Below the pieces are notes generated by a model, which was not told the DNA's origin, searched no databases, and was given only the letters and a program-made list of their open reading frames with translations. Made by a program: the position numbers and the translations under genes. Positions 1 to 8,240 of a DNA stretch of 64,000 nucleotides are shown in pieces. Each line of letters opens with the position of its first letter. Positions within the stretch are counted from its first letter, which is position 1. Source of the stretch: Pandoraea bronchicola (GTDB lineage: Bacteria > Pseudomonadota > Gammaproteobacteria > Burkholderiales > Burkholderiaceae); NCBI RefSeq assembly GCF_902459805.1, contig NZ_CABPST010000005.1, forward strand, positions 124,001 to 188,000. Reading direction: 5' to 3'.

Positions 1-1
1 C

Positions 2-295
2 GGCGTCTTGCGCCCCGACATGACCGCGCAAGTCTCGATCGTTCGTGCACACATCGAAAGCGCACTGACCTTCCCGTCCGTCGCTCTCGGCGAGAAGCGT
101 GCCGACGGCCGCTATCGTGTGCGCGTGCTCGACAACCATGGCATGGCCCACGCTCGCTGGGTGAAGGTCGGGATCGATAACCGCCTCACGGCGCAGGCGC
201 TCGACGGCCTGTCCGAGGGCGACCGGGTCGTGACCGCCGACCCGACCGATGCGCCGCCGCCCGGCAACAACGATGCCGGAGGAACCCCGCTGTGA
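2..295 (+). CDS. MacA-like periplasmic adaptor (HlyD/RND family), C-terminal fragment
   Basis: Only the last 97 codons lie in the window; the gene starts upstream. The fragment fits the end of a membrane-fusion adaptor: a beta-barrel stretch (VSIVRAHIESALTFPSVAL), then a membrane-proximal segment ending in a Pro/Gly-rich tail. In this family the adaptor links an inner-membrane ABC transporter to an outer-membrane channel. Its TGA overlaps the GTG start of macB by 4 bp (GTGA), so the two are translationally coupled, which supports the MacA assignment. Substrate cannot be read from this fragment. Confidence 0.85.
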   Translation, partial: GVLRPDMTAQVSIVRAHIESALTFPSVALGEKRADGRYRVRVLDNHGMAHARWVKVGIDNRLTAQALDGLSEGDRVVTADPTDAPPPGNNDAGGTPL

Positions 296-2331
296 CAAGC
301 GCCACCGCACCGCTGTTGCGCCTCGAGGGCGTCTCACGTACGTTCGGCGAGGGCGTGGGTGCCGTCACGGTGCTGCGCGACGTCGACCTCGAGATCGGGC
401 GTGGCGAGATGGTCGCGATCATGGGGCCGTCCGGCTCGGGAAAATCGACGCTGATGAACGTGCTCGGCTGTCTCGACCGGGCAAGTGCGGGACGCTATGA
501 AATCGACGGCTACGACGTCGCTTCGCTCAGTGACGATGCGCTCGCCGCACGGCGGCGCGAGTCGTTCGGCTTCATCTTCCAGCGCTATCACCTGATGGGG
601 CATCTCACGGCGCAGGGCAATGTCGAAGTGCCCGCAGTGTACGCAGGCACATCGAAGACGGCCCGCTCGTTGCGCTCGGCGGCATTGCTTGAACGCCTGG
701 GACTCGGCAAGCACTTGTCGCATCGCCCTTCGCAAATGTCCGGCGGACAGCAGCAGCGCGTAAGCATCGCGCGTGCGCTGATGAATGGCGGCGACATCAT
801 CCTCGCCGACGAACCGACCGGCGCGCTCGACAGCCGAAGCGGCCTTGAGGTCATGCAGATCCTGCGCGAATTGCACGCGCGAGGTCACACGATCATTCTG
901 GTGACGCACGACCCCGGTGTTGCGGCATGGGCGCAACGCATCATCGAGATTGCCGATGGACGCATCGTGCGCGATCGCATGAACGATACGCCTTGCGTGC
1001 CCGTCACGGATTCGGCGGCGACGGCGCACTACGAGACGTCACGCGATGACCGCGCGGAGGGTCAGACGCCATCCGCCGCCACAGCTGCGGCAACGGCAAC
1101 CTTCCGACGCCAACCGAGCCGTTGGATGCGCGGCTGGCCAACGTTCTCCGAAAGCCTGTCGATGGCCTGGCACGCACTTGCGTCGCATCGGTTGCGCACG
1201 GGGCTGACGATGCTCGGCATCATCATCGGCATCACGTCGGTCGTGTCGCTCTCTGCGATTGGCGAGGGCACAAAGCGGCGCGTGCTCGACGACATCGGTA
1301 ATATCGCACCGAACACGATCACCGTGCTGCGTGGCAAGGACTTCAACGACGACAGGGCCGTCGAGATTCGCACGCTGCTGCCACGCGACGCCGCCCTGCT
1401 CGCCGCGCAGCCGTACACCGACAGCGTGACGCCACAGGTCGGCCCGCGCACGGCCCGCATGCGCTTCGGACGTCTCGACACCGACGCGCAAGTGCATGGC
1501 GAAGGGGCCGATTTTCTGCGCGCCAACGGTCTGAAGCTCGCCCGTGGACGCAGCTTCGACACCGTCGAAGTCGAGCACCAGGCACAGGTCGCGCTGCTCG
1601 GAGAGAACACCCTCAGGAAGCTCATGCCGAACGGTGGCGATCCCGTCGGCCAGATCGTGCTCGCGGGATCTCTCCCGTTGCGGATCATCGGCGTGGTGCG
1701 CGATCGCTCGTCGATGTTCATCAGCCGCTCGCTGAACGTCTATGCGCCGTGGACGACAGTCGCGAGCCGTCTGTCCGGACAGCAGCATCTGGAGTCGATC
1801 ACCGTGCGCATCCTCGACGGGCATCCTCCCGCGGCCGCCGAGGCCGGCATTATCCGCGTGCTCACGCGCGCGCACGGTCAGAAGGACTTCTTCACGTTCA
1901 ACATGGACACCATCGTGAAGTCGATCTCACGCACGAGCCACATGCTCACGCTGCTGCTCTCGTTCGTGGCGCTGATTTCACTCGTGGTCGGCGGTATCGG
2001 CGTGATGAACATCATGTTGGTGTCTGTCACGGAACGCACGCGCGAGATCGGCATTCGACGCGCCATCGGCGCGCGCCGTCAAGACATTCTCCGGCAGTTT
2101 CTGATCGAAGCGGTGCTCGTGTGCATGATGGGCGGCGCTGTCGGTGTGGGGCTGTCCTACGCCATCGGCTGGCTCGTTGAAGCGCTCGTGCCGCAAGTCG
2201 CCGTCGTGTTCTCCGCGAGCACGTTGACTGCGGCAGTGATATGCGCCTGCGCCATCGGTGTCGTCAGCGGCTGGTGGCCCGCGCGCAGCGCCGCGCGGCT
2301 CGACCCGGTCGATGCTCTGGCCCGTGAATGA
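292..2331 (+). CDS. macB: MacB-type ABC transporter, fused ATPase and permease
   Basis: 679 residues, close to the usual 650 of MacB. The N-terminal ATPase has a Walker A (GPSGSGKS, 45-52), signature MSGGQQQR (149-156), Walker B ending in ADEP (172-175) and a switch His near 206. A linker leads to a first membrane helix near 300-325 (LTMLGIIIGITSVVSLSAIG), a large periplasmic domain, and three C-terminal helices near 555-670, the MacB fold. It works as a mechanotransmitter with the adaptor encoded just upstream and an outer-membrane channel, probably the next gene. Macrolides, peptides or siderophores are possible substrates; sequence alone does not decide (PvdT-type siderophore exporters look alike). 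GTG start overlaps the adaptor stop. Confidence 0.93.
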   Translation: MTSATAPLLRLEGVSRTFGEGVGAVTVLRDVDLEIGRGEMVAIMGPSGSGKSTLMNVLGCLDRASAGRYEIDGYDVASLSDDALAARRRESFGFIFQRYHLMGHLTAQGNVEVPAVYAGTSKTARSLRSAALLERLGLGKHLSHRPSQMSGGQQQRVSIARALMNGGDIILADEPTGALDSRSGLEVMQILRELHARGHTIILVTHDPGVAAWAQRIIEIADGRIVRDRMNDTPCVPVTDSAATAHYETSRDDRAEGQTPSAATAAATATFRRQPSRWMRGWPTFSESLSMAWHALASHRLRTGLTMLGIIIGITSVVSLSAIGEGTKRRVLDDIGNIAPNTITVLRGKDFNDDRAVEIRTLLPRDAALLAAQPYTDSVTPQVGPRTARMRFGRLDTDAQVHGEGADFLRANGLKLARGRSFDTVEVEHQAQVALLGENTLRKLMPNGGDPVGQIVLAGSLPLRIIGVVRDRSSMFISRSLNVYAPWTTVASRLSGQQHLESITVRILDGHPPAAAEAGIIRVLTRAHGQKDFFTFNMDTIVKSISRTSHMLTLLLSFVALISLVVGGIGVMNIMLVSVTERTREIGIRRAIGARRQDILRQFLIEAVLVCMMGGAVGVGLSYAIGWLVEALVPQVAVVFSASTLTAAVICACAIGVVSGWWPARSAARLDPVDALARE

Positions 2332-2384
2332 TTTGCCCCCAACCGTCCCGCAGCGCCCCCCTCTGGCTCGGGATGGCTTTTATA

Positions 2385-2423
2385 CCCCGCGCGCGATTCG
2401 GTGTCGCGCGCGGGGGTCTTTTT
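2385..2423 (+). terminator. Rho-independent terminator after macB
   Basis: A 12-bp perfect stem (2385-2396 with 2404-2415, CCCCGCGCGCGA paired with TCGCGCGCGGGG) with a 7-nt loop is followed by a T-rich tract. It lies between macB and the outer-membrane channel gene, so most macAB transcripts probably end here. Confidence 0.85.
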
Positions 2424-2433
2424 GGCAGATTCG

Positions 2434-3909
2434 ATGATTCGCTTTTCACGACTCCCTCACGCTCGCCGCATGCGGTCCGCCACGCCGATACGGCCGTCGC
2501 TCTGCGTGATGGCCGCCGCCGCACTGCTCGCCGGGTGCGGCCTCACGCGCACGGACTACGAACGCCCTGCGCTGCCCGTCCCGGCACAGTTTGCCGCGCC
2601 GCTCGATGGCATACAGAGCACCACCGCGAGCGCATCGCAACGCGCCGATGACGGCATCGATCCGTGGTGGCAGGCGTTCCGCGACCCGCAGCTCGACACG
2701 CTCGTCAGGCAGGCGATGGATACCAACCCCGCTCTCGCCCTCAGGGCCTTGCAGGCGGATCGCGACGCGCTGCAAGCTGGCCTTACCGGCGCGAATCGCT
2801 GGCCGCAGGTCTCCGGCACCGTGACCGCCGCCAAGTCGCGAGCGCTCGACGGCGGCATGGCCGCGCTCGTCTACAACGGGCAGACGCAAACGACGTCGGG
2901 CGCGAGCATCGGCATCAGCTACGAAGTCGATTTGTGGAACAAACTCGCCGCGCAACGCGACGCCGCCCATTGGCAAGCCACCGCCAGCGCATGGGATCGA
3001 CGCGCTGCCGCGCTCTCGCTATCGAGTCAGGTGGCGTCGCTCTATTGGCGTGTGGCGTATCTGAACGAGAACGTGCGCAGCGCCACGGAGGACCTCGCCG
3101 CTGCAGAGCGGGCGGTCGCACTGGTCGATGCGCGCCGGCGCGCCGGTGACGTGGCGGCAATCGATCAGGTACAAGCGCAACAGGATCGCGACGCGGTGGC
3201 CGGGGCGCTGGCAGACTGGGAACGGCTGCGCGACATCGCGCGTCACTCGCTCGCCAACGCCGTGGGCCTTCCTGCGCAGACGCGATTTGCCGAAAGCCCC
3301 TCGCTCACCCCGGTGCATCTGCCCGACATCGCGCCGGGCCTGCCCGCGTCGCTGCTCGCGCGGCGGCCCGATCTTGCCGCCGCCGAGACCCGCGTGCGTG
3401 CGCGATTGGCCGATGTCGACGCCGCGCGGCTCTCTTTCTATCCGTCGATCACACTCAACGGCACGGCCAGCACCCTCAGCGACTCGATGTCGCGGCTGCT
3501 GGCCAATCCCGTGGGCACGCTCGCGGCCACCGTCGCCATGCCGTTCCTGCAAGTGCAGACCGCGCGTTTCACCACCGCGCTTGCCCGCAACGACTACGAA
3601 CAATCAGTCGTCACGTTCCGCAGCACACTGCTCACGGCGTTGACCGAAGTCGAAGACGCGCTCTCGGCGCGCGAGCGCACAACGTCGCAATACACGTCGC
3701 TCGCCAGTGCGGCGGCATTGGCGCAGCGCGCGGCAGATTTATCGGGCGCCCGGTATCGCGCGGGGGATATCGGCCTGCAAAGCTGGCTCGACGCCCAGCG
3801 GCTCGCGCGCCAGGCCCGACGCAATGCCGCGCAGTCGCGCCTCGATCAAGTCGATGCGACGCTCTCGCTCGTCAAGGCGCTGGGCGGGACGCTGGGGAAC
3901 GACGGCTGA
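2434..3909 (+). CDS. Outer-membrane efflux lipoprotein, TolC/NodT (OprM) family
   Basis: The protein has a signal peptide with lipobox LLAGC, so it is a lipidated outer-membrane channel, followed by the two repeated outer-membrane-efflux domains of the NodT subfamily. The motif LLARRPDL and the ending LSLVKALGGTLG are typical. It probably forms the exit duct for the MacAB-like pump upstream. An in-frame GTG at 2401 would give a longer protein but lies in the loop of the terminator hairpin, so I place the start at ATG 2434 (491 residues); ATG 2470 is also possible and puts the signal peptide in a more usual place. It may need its own promoter or read-through from macB. Confidence 0.9.
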   Translation: MIRFSRLPHARRMRSATPIRPSLCVMAAAALLAGCGLTRTDYERPALPVPAQFAAPLDGIQSTTASASQRADDGIDPWWQAFRDPQLDTLVRQAMDTNPALALRALQADRDALQAGLTGANRWPQVSGTVTAAKSRALDGGMAALVYNGQTQTTSGASIGISYEVDLWNKLAAQRDAAHWQATASAWDRRAAALSLSSQVASLYWRVAYLNENVRSATEDLAAAERAVALVDARRRAGDVAAIDQVQAQQDRDAVAGALADWERLRDIARHSLANAVGLPAQTRFAESPSLTPVHLPDIAPGLPASLLARRPDLAAAETRVRARLADVDAARLSFYPSITLNGTASTLSDSMSRLLANPVGTLAATVAMPFLQVQTARFTTALARNDYEQSVVTFRSTLLTALTEVEDALSARERTTSQYTSLASAAALAQRAADLSGARYRAGDIGLQSWLDAQRLARQARRNAAQSRLDQVDATLSLVKALGGTLGNDG

Positions 3910-3949
3910 GACGCCGGCGCCGTCGGGCCCCGCTCGCGGCTCAGGAGGC

Positions 3950-5053
3950 TCAGGAGGCTCGGGCGGCCTCGCTCGACGGCGGCGCGCACGGCAATGTGGC
4001 AAGCAGCGCCGCCACATCGGGATACCTCAGCCGATAGCCCAGTTCGCGCTTGAGCCGCGTGTTGGCCAGCCGGCGCGACTCCGACATGAACGACAGCAGC
4101 GTCGGCTCCAGCACGCGGCCGGCTTCGTCGCGCGAAATACGCGGCGGGCGGGCAAGGCCGAGCGCGTCGGCCACGCGGTCGAAATACTCGCCCATGCGCC
4201 ACTCGGTGTCGTCGCTCGCATGCACGATCCGCTGCGCCTTGCCGCGCCACATCGCGCGAATCAGGATCGCCGCCAGATCGTCAGCGTGTATATGGTTGGT
4301 GAAAACGTCGTCGCACGCCTGCAACGCCGGGGTGCCACGCTGCAAACGCGCGATCGGAAGGCGGTCTGCCGCGTAAATGCCCGGAATACGCACGATAGAC
4401 GCCCGCCAGGACGCTCGTGCGTGCACAGTGTGACGCCATGCCGCGCGCGCACCTGTCACTGCCGGGGCCCCGGCGCGCGCCGGGCCAGCGGCCAGCACGC
4501 GGCGGACGTTACGGGCGTGCGCCGACGGGCGGCCGAGCGAGCGCACCGTGCGTTCGGCATCGACGCGGCGCTGCCCGCGCGGCGAACGCGGCCGCGGCGT
4601 GCGGGTCTCGTCCACGTAGGCGCCGCCGCAGTCGCCGTAGACCCCGCTAGTACTCGCATAGACAAAAATGCGACGGGGTGCACGGGGCTGGTGCGGCAAG
4701 GCGCGACGCCCCCCCTCGGGTACAATGACGGGCTTCGGCGCACGGTTCAGCGCCGCGCGCAAACGGCGCGTGCGCAGGTCCAGCGAACCGCTGCCGGCGA
4801 CCCCGGCGGGCGGGGCAAGATGCAGTACCCGTGGGGCCAGACGGCCGATGCGATGCAGGCTCGCCGCGTCGTCCAGATTGGCGACGACGGGCACGGCGCC
4901 CGCCGCGCGCAAGGCCGCATGACGGGCATTGCTGGAGGTCACGGCAAAGACACGAAAGCGTTTGACGAGAGCCGGCAGTGCGCGCATGCCGACGTCGCCG
5001 CAGCCTACGACCAACAGGCGCGGGCGACCGAAGGATTTCGACGAATTTTTCAT
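3950..5053 (-). CDS. NAD(P)-dependent epimerase-like SDR (YeeZ-like)
   Basis: 367 residues. An N-terminal Rossmann motif (VVGCGDVG, 15-22) and the extended-SDR signature STSGVYGD (134-141) show an atypical extended SDR. RIPGIYA (222-228) and TNHIHADDLA (252-261) are the substrate-side motifs shared with YeeZ-like proteins. Residues about 174-218 form an Arg/Ala-rich low-complexity stretch that looks inserted compared with relatives I know. Substrate is unknown. ATG 5053 lies only 15 bp from the divergent reductase start. The same frame stays open upstream to 6139, but that part is a shadow of the reductase. Confidence 0.8.
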   Translation of the reverse strand: MKNSSKSFGRPRLLVVGCGDVGMRALPALVKRFRVFAVTSSNARHAALRAAGAVPVVANLDDAASLHRIGRLAPRVLHLAPPAGVAGSGSLDLRTRRLRAALNRAPKPVIVPEGGRRALPHQPRAPRRIFVYASTSGVYGDCGGAYVDETRTPRPRSPRGQRRVDAERTVRSLGRPSAHARNVRRVLAAGPARAGAPAVTGARAAWRHTVHARASWRASIVRIPGIYAADRLPIARLQRGTPALQACDDVFTNHIHADDLAAILIRAMWRGKAQRIVHASDDTEWRMGEYFDRVADALGLARPPRISRDEAGRVLEPTLLSFMSESRRLANTRLKRELGYRLRYPDVAALLATLPCAPPSSEAARAS

Positions 5054-5068
5054 TTTTCGGATTGTAGT

Positions 5069-6103
5069 ATGGCTTACAACGTTAGCCTCGTGCCGAGCGG
5101 GCGCGAATTCCAGGTCGAAGACGGCGAGGCCGTGCTTTCTGCTGCGCTGCGTCAGGGGATCGGCCTGCCTTACGGCTGCAAGAATGGCGGTTGCGGTTCC
5201 TGCAAGGCTAGGCTGGTCGAAGGCAGCGTCGAGCATGGCGCGCATTCCGGCTCGGCACTTTCCAAGGATGAGGAAACGCGCGGTTTCGCATTGCTGTGCT
5301 GCGCACACGCCAAAAGCGACCTCGTCATCGAGTCGCGCGAAGTCAAAGGCTTCGGCGACATTCCGGTCAAGCGCCTGCCGTGCCGCGTGAACGCCCTCGA
5401 GCGGCGCGCCGACGACGTCATCGTGATGCGTCTGCAATTGCCCGCCAACGAGCGTTTCCAGTACCTTGCCGGCCAATACATCGAGTTCATCCTGAAGGAC
5501 GGCAAGCGGCGCAGCTATTCGATGGCGACCGCACCGCACGAAGAAGGCTTCCTCGAGCTTCACCTGCGTCACATGCCCGGCGGCGTATTCACCGACCACG
5601 TCTTCAACACCATGAAGGAGCGCGAGATTCTTCGCTTCGAAGGGCCGCTCGGCACGTTCTTCCTTCGCGAAGACTCGGACAAGCCCATCGTGCTGCTCGC
5701 CTCGGGCACCGGCTTCGCCCCCATCAAGGCGATCGTCGAGCATGCCGCTCACAAGGGCCTCGACCGGCCGATGACACTTTACTGGGGCGCGCGTCAGTTG
5801 AAGGACATCTACATGCGCGAGCTGGCCGAACAGTGGGCGCGCGACATCCCGGGCTTCCGGTTCGTGCCGGTACTCTCGGAAGCCGCGCCCGAAGATCAGT
5901 GGCAAGGCCGCACGGGCTTCGTGCATCGCGCCGTGGCGGAAGACCTGCCGGATATGTCGGGGTACGAAGTCTACGCCTGCGGCGCACCGGTCATGGTGGA
6001 ATCGGCGCGCCGGGATTTCGTCGCGCATCACCAACTGCCCGAAGAGGCGTTCTACGCCGACGCCTTCACCACCGAAGCCGACAACCCCGGCGCCGGTCAG
6101 TGA
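5069..6103 (+). CDS. Ferredoxin-type NAD(P)H oxidoreductase (CDP-6-deoxy-glucoseen reductase / AscD-like)
   Basis: 344 residues in three domains: a plant-type [2Fe-2S] ferredoxin (Cys37, Cys42, Cys45 and Cys77 or 78), an FAD domain (RRSYSMA, 147-153) and an NAD domain (SGTGFAP, 212-218; CGAP near the C-terminus). Such proteins pass electrons from NAD(P)H through flavin to an iron-sulfur centre and on to an oxygenase or dehydratase. Betaproteobacterial copies are often named AscD after CDP-6-deoxy-delta-3,4-glucoseen reductase, but no deoxysugar genes are nearby, so the partner is unknown. No Shine-Dalgarno precedes ATG 5069. A second reductase of the same architecture is at 41886-42899. Confidence 0.88.
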   Translation: MAYNVSLVPSGREFQVEDGEAVLSAALRQGIGLPYGCKNGGCGSCKARLVEGSVEHGAHSGSALSKDEETRGFALLCCAHAKSDLVIESREVKGFGDIPVKRLPCRVNALERRADDVIVMRLQLPANERFQYLAGQYIEFILKDGKRRSYSMATAPHEEGFLELHLRHMPGGVFTDHVFNTMKEREILRFEGPLGTFFLREDSDKPIVLLASGTGFAPIKAIVEHAAHKGLDRPMTLYWGARQLKDIYMRELAEQWARDIPGFRFVPVLSEAAPEDQWQGRTGFVHRAVAEDLPDMSGYEVYACGAPVMVESARRDFVAHHQLPEEAFYADAFTTEADNPGAGQ

Positions 6104-6160
6104 AGCGAATGATGCACGCGGGTGCAAAGATGCGCGCACGCCACAGTGTGTGCATATCCT

Positions 6161-6190
6161 TTGACAAGCGCCGCGTCACCGCCTTATGCT
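6161..6190 (+). promoter_or_regulatory. Sigma-70 promoter of the leader/aminotransferase unit
   Basis: TTGACA (6161-6166), an 18-bp spacer and TATGCT (6185-6190) form a near-consensus promoter. Expected transcription start is 6196-6198, which coincides with the ATG of the small leader ORF at 6198. Confidence 0.75.
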
Positions 6191-6197
6191 TGCCAGC

Positions 6198-6284
6198 ATG
6201 AACCTGAGTGCCATCGCCTCGATCCGACGTCGCCGTACGCTGCCCCAACCGGGATGCCGCGCGGCACGCTATCGACTGCGATAA
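6198..6284 (+). CDS. Putative Arg-rich leader peptide, probably leaderless
   Basis: A 28-codon ORF starts at the expected transcript 5' end and has no room for a ribosome-binding site. It encodes eight arginines, four consecutive (codons 10-13, CGA CGT CGC CGT), and ends in CGA CTG CGA TAA. Three of the Arg codons are CGA, normally uncommon in high-GC genomes. The last codons and stop can fold as TATCG-ACTG-CGATA (6270-6283). The first bases (GAACCTG, 6200-6206) are complementary to CAGGTTC at 6289-6295. With the terminator at 6309 and an aminotransferase of the arginine pathway type downstream, the layout resembles a transcription-attenuation leader. This is inference; the peptide could be a chance ORF. 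Confidence 0.5.
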   Translation: MNLSAIASIRRRRTLPQPGCRAARYRLR

Positions 6285-6308
6285 CACGCAGGTTCTCAAG
6301 CACAGCGA

Positions 6309-6337
6309 AGCCACGGGCAACCCCCGTGGCTTTTTTT
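6309..6337 (+). terminator. Terminator hairpin in the aminotransferase leader (candidate attenuator)
   Basis: AGCCACGGG (6309-6317) pairs with CCCGTGGCT (6323-6331) over a 5-nt loop, followed by a run of seven T. It stands downstream of the promoter at 6161 and 46 bp upstream of the aminotransferase RBS-ATG, so transcripts from that promoter must pass it. I could not identify a clear antiterminator arm. Confidence 0.8.
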
Positions 6338-6376
6338 ATTTCCCTGTCTCTCTCACCTTGCCCTTCGGAGACCGTC

Positions 6377-7636
6377 ATGTCGCTTGCCAATTCGTCCGCC
6401 GTCCCGCCGTCCGCCGCCCCTAAGACGGCACGCAACGCCAAGTTCACAGAGTTCGCCACGCAGGCGTTGCTGCCTATCACGTCGCGCCCCGACCTCGTGT
6501 TCACACACGGTAAAGGCCGCTGGCTGTATGACCACGACGGCAAGCGATATCTGGACTTCATTCAGGGCTGGGCCGTCAACAGTCTCGGCCATTGCCATCC
6601 GGTCATGCGTGACGCCCTCGCCACGCAAGGCGCGATGCTGCTCAACCCCAGCCCCGCGTATTACAACTTGCCGATGATCGAGCTGGCCGACCTGCTCACC
6701 AGACTCTCGGGGCTCGGCAAGGTCTTCTTCGCCAACAGCGGCGCCGAGGCCAACGAGAGCGCGATCAAGCTGGCACGCAAGTGGGGGCAGTTGCACCCGA
6801 ACGCCTCGGGCGGTGCGCGTTTCGAGATCATCACGTTCAAGAACGCGTTCCATGGACGCACGCTCGCCACCATGTCCGCGAGCGGCAAGCCGGGTTGGGA
6901 CACGATCTTCGCCCCGCAGGTGCCGGGTTTTCCGAAGGCCGACATGAACGATATCGCGTCGGTCGAAGCCCTCATCGGCCCCGACACCGTCGCCGTGATG
7001 CTCGAGCCGATTCAGGGCGAAGCCGGTGTCGTGCCGGCCACCGAAGCGTTCCTGAAGGCATTGCGTGCCCTCACGAAAGCGCGCGGGCTGCTGCTGATCG
7101 TGGATGAGGTGCAGACGGGATGCGGACGCACGGGCACACTCTTCTCGCATCAGCAGGCCGGCATCGTCCCCGACATCATGACGCTCGGCAAGGGGATCGG
7201 GGGCGGTGTGCCGCTCGCTGCCATGCTTTGCGGCGACGAATTCGCCGTCTTCCAACCGGGCGATCAGGGCGGTACATACAACGGCAATCCGCTCATGTGC
7301 GCCGTTGGTCTTGCGGTCATGCGCACGGTCAGCGCCCCGGGCTTTCTCGAATTCGTGCGCGCACAGGCGGACTATCTGAGCGCCGGGTTGCAGCATCTGT
7401 CGTCGCGCTACGGCGGTGAGGGCGAGCGCGGCGCCGGCTTGCTGCGCGCGCTGCTGCTCGGGCGCGACATCGGTCCGCAACTGGTCGAAGCCGCGCGCGA
7501 GATGACACCGGACGGCTTGTTGCTCAACGCCGCGCGCCCGAACCTGCTGCGCTTCATGCCTGCACTGAATGTGAGCCGCGACGAGATCGACCAGATGCTC
7601 TCGATGCTCGACACGCTTCTCGCCAAACACGTCTGA
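6377..7636 (+). CDS. Class-III PLP aminotransferase, acetylornithine transaminase-like
   Basis: 419 residues, typical for fold-type I class-III aminotransferases. Visible motifs: NSGAEANES (120-128), [10 protein letters not shown] (159-168), VDEVQTG (242-248) with the PLP-nitrogen Asp243, and Lys272 in LGKGIGGG as the Schiff-base lysine. In this family the enzyme moves the amino group between N-acetylornithine (or a related omega-amino acid) and 2-oxoglutarate, the ArgD/AstC role in arginine synthesis or breakdown. Exact substrate is not settled by sequence. Start ATG 6377 has GGAG 6 bp upstream; the longer in-frame ORF to 6122 crosses the terminator and is rejected. Regulation by the upstream leader is likely. 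Confidence 0.88.
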   Translation: MSLANSSAVPPSAAPKTARNAKFTEFATQALLPITSRPDLVFTHGKGRWLYDHDGKRYLDFIQGWAVNSLGHCHPVMRDALATQGAMLLNPSPAYYNLPMIELADLLTRLSGLGKVFFANSGAEANESAIKLARKWGQLHPNASGGARFEIITFKNAFHGRTLATMSASGKPGWDTIFAPQVPGFPKADMNDIASVEALIGPDTVAVMLEPIQGEAGVVPATEAFLKALRALTKARGLLLIVDEVQTGCGRTGTLFSHQQAGIVPDIMTLGKGIGGGVPLAAMLCGDEFAVFQPGDQGGTYNGNPLMCAVGLAVMRTVSAPGFLEFVRAQADYLSAGLQHLSSRYGGEGERGAGLLRALLLGRDIGPQLVEAAREMTPDGLLLNAARPNLLRFMPALNVSRDEIDQMLSMLDTLLAKHV

Positions 7637-7742
7637 CGATGACACGACCGCGTCCGGCAAATCAGCCGGATACGCGCGCACGCCACGCCCGGAGCCTCCC
7701 GGGCGGCGCGCTGCGTGCGCCATCGCACTGGAGACACTTCTC

Positions 7743-8240
7743 ATGAACGATCTGAGTCACGGGCATCCGACGCCGCCCGCCGACGCCATCGTCGAAATCT
7801 CGGCCGATCCGGCACGGCTCGACATCGGCTTCATCCATCATGCGCTGTCGACGCAAACACAATGGGCCAAGGACATACCGCGAGACACGCTCGTGCGCGC
7901 CATCTCCCACTCGCTGTGCTTCGGTGCGTATGCAACGCAAGTGGAAGGCGGCCCAGCGAATCAAGTGGGGTTCGCCCGCGTGATCACGGACCACGCGACA
8001 TTTGCCTATCTGGCCGACGTGTTCGTCGATCCGTCCATGCGCGGGCTGGGCATTGGTAAGCGTCTGTGCGAGAACGTGCTGGCGCACCCCGCCTTGCAGC
8101 AACTGCGGCGTTTTCTGCTCGCCACCACCGACGCGGCGGGCCTCTATGCCCGCTACGGCTTCGAGCCGCTCGGCCCCGTCAACAAGATGATGCAGATTCA
8201 CCGGCCCGACATTTACACCGGCAAACAGGAGGCGCCATGA
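7743..8240 (+). CDS. GNAT family N-acetyltransferase
   Basis: 165 residues with the GNAT core: the acetyl-CoA-binding loop appears as VDPSMRGLGIGKRLCE (variant of Q/RxxGxG/A), followed by LLATTDAAGLYARYGFEPL, the usual C-terminal half with the Tyr-Arg-Tyr-Gly-Phe element. It should acetylate a small-molecule or protein amine; the substrate cannot be told. The stop overlaps the next acetyltransferase start by 4 bp (ATGA), so the pair is coupled. Confidence 0.9.
   Translation: MNDLSHGHPTPPADAIVEISADPARLDIGFIHHALSTQTQWAKDIPRDTLVRAISHSLCFGAYATQVEGGPANQVGFARVITDHATFAYLADVFVDPSMRGLGIGKRLCENVLAHPALQQLRRFLLATTDAAGLYARYGFEPLGPVNKMMQIHRPDIYTGKQEAP

Noticed and set aside
5054-6139. Minus-strand extension of the SDR frame opposite the reductase gene
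   Set aside because: It is the antisense shadow of a well-supported gene; the Rossmann fold begins at the ATG at 5053.
6122-6376. N-terminal extension of the aminotransferase
   Set aside because: It would translate through the terminator at 6309-6337; ATG 6377 has a good ribosome site.
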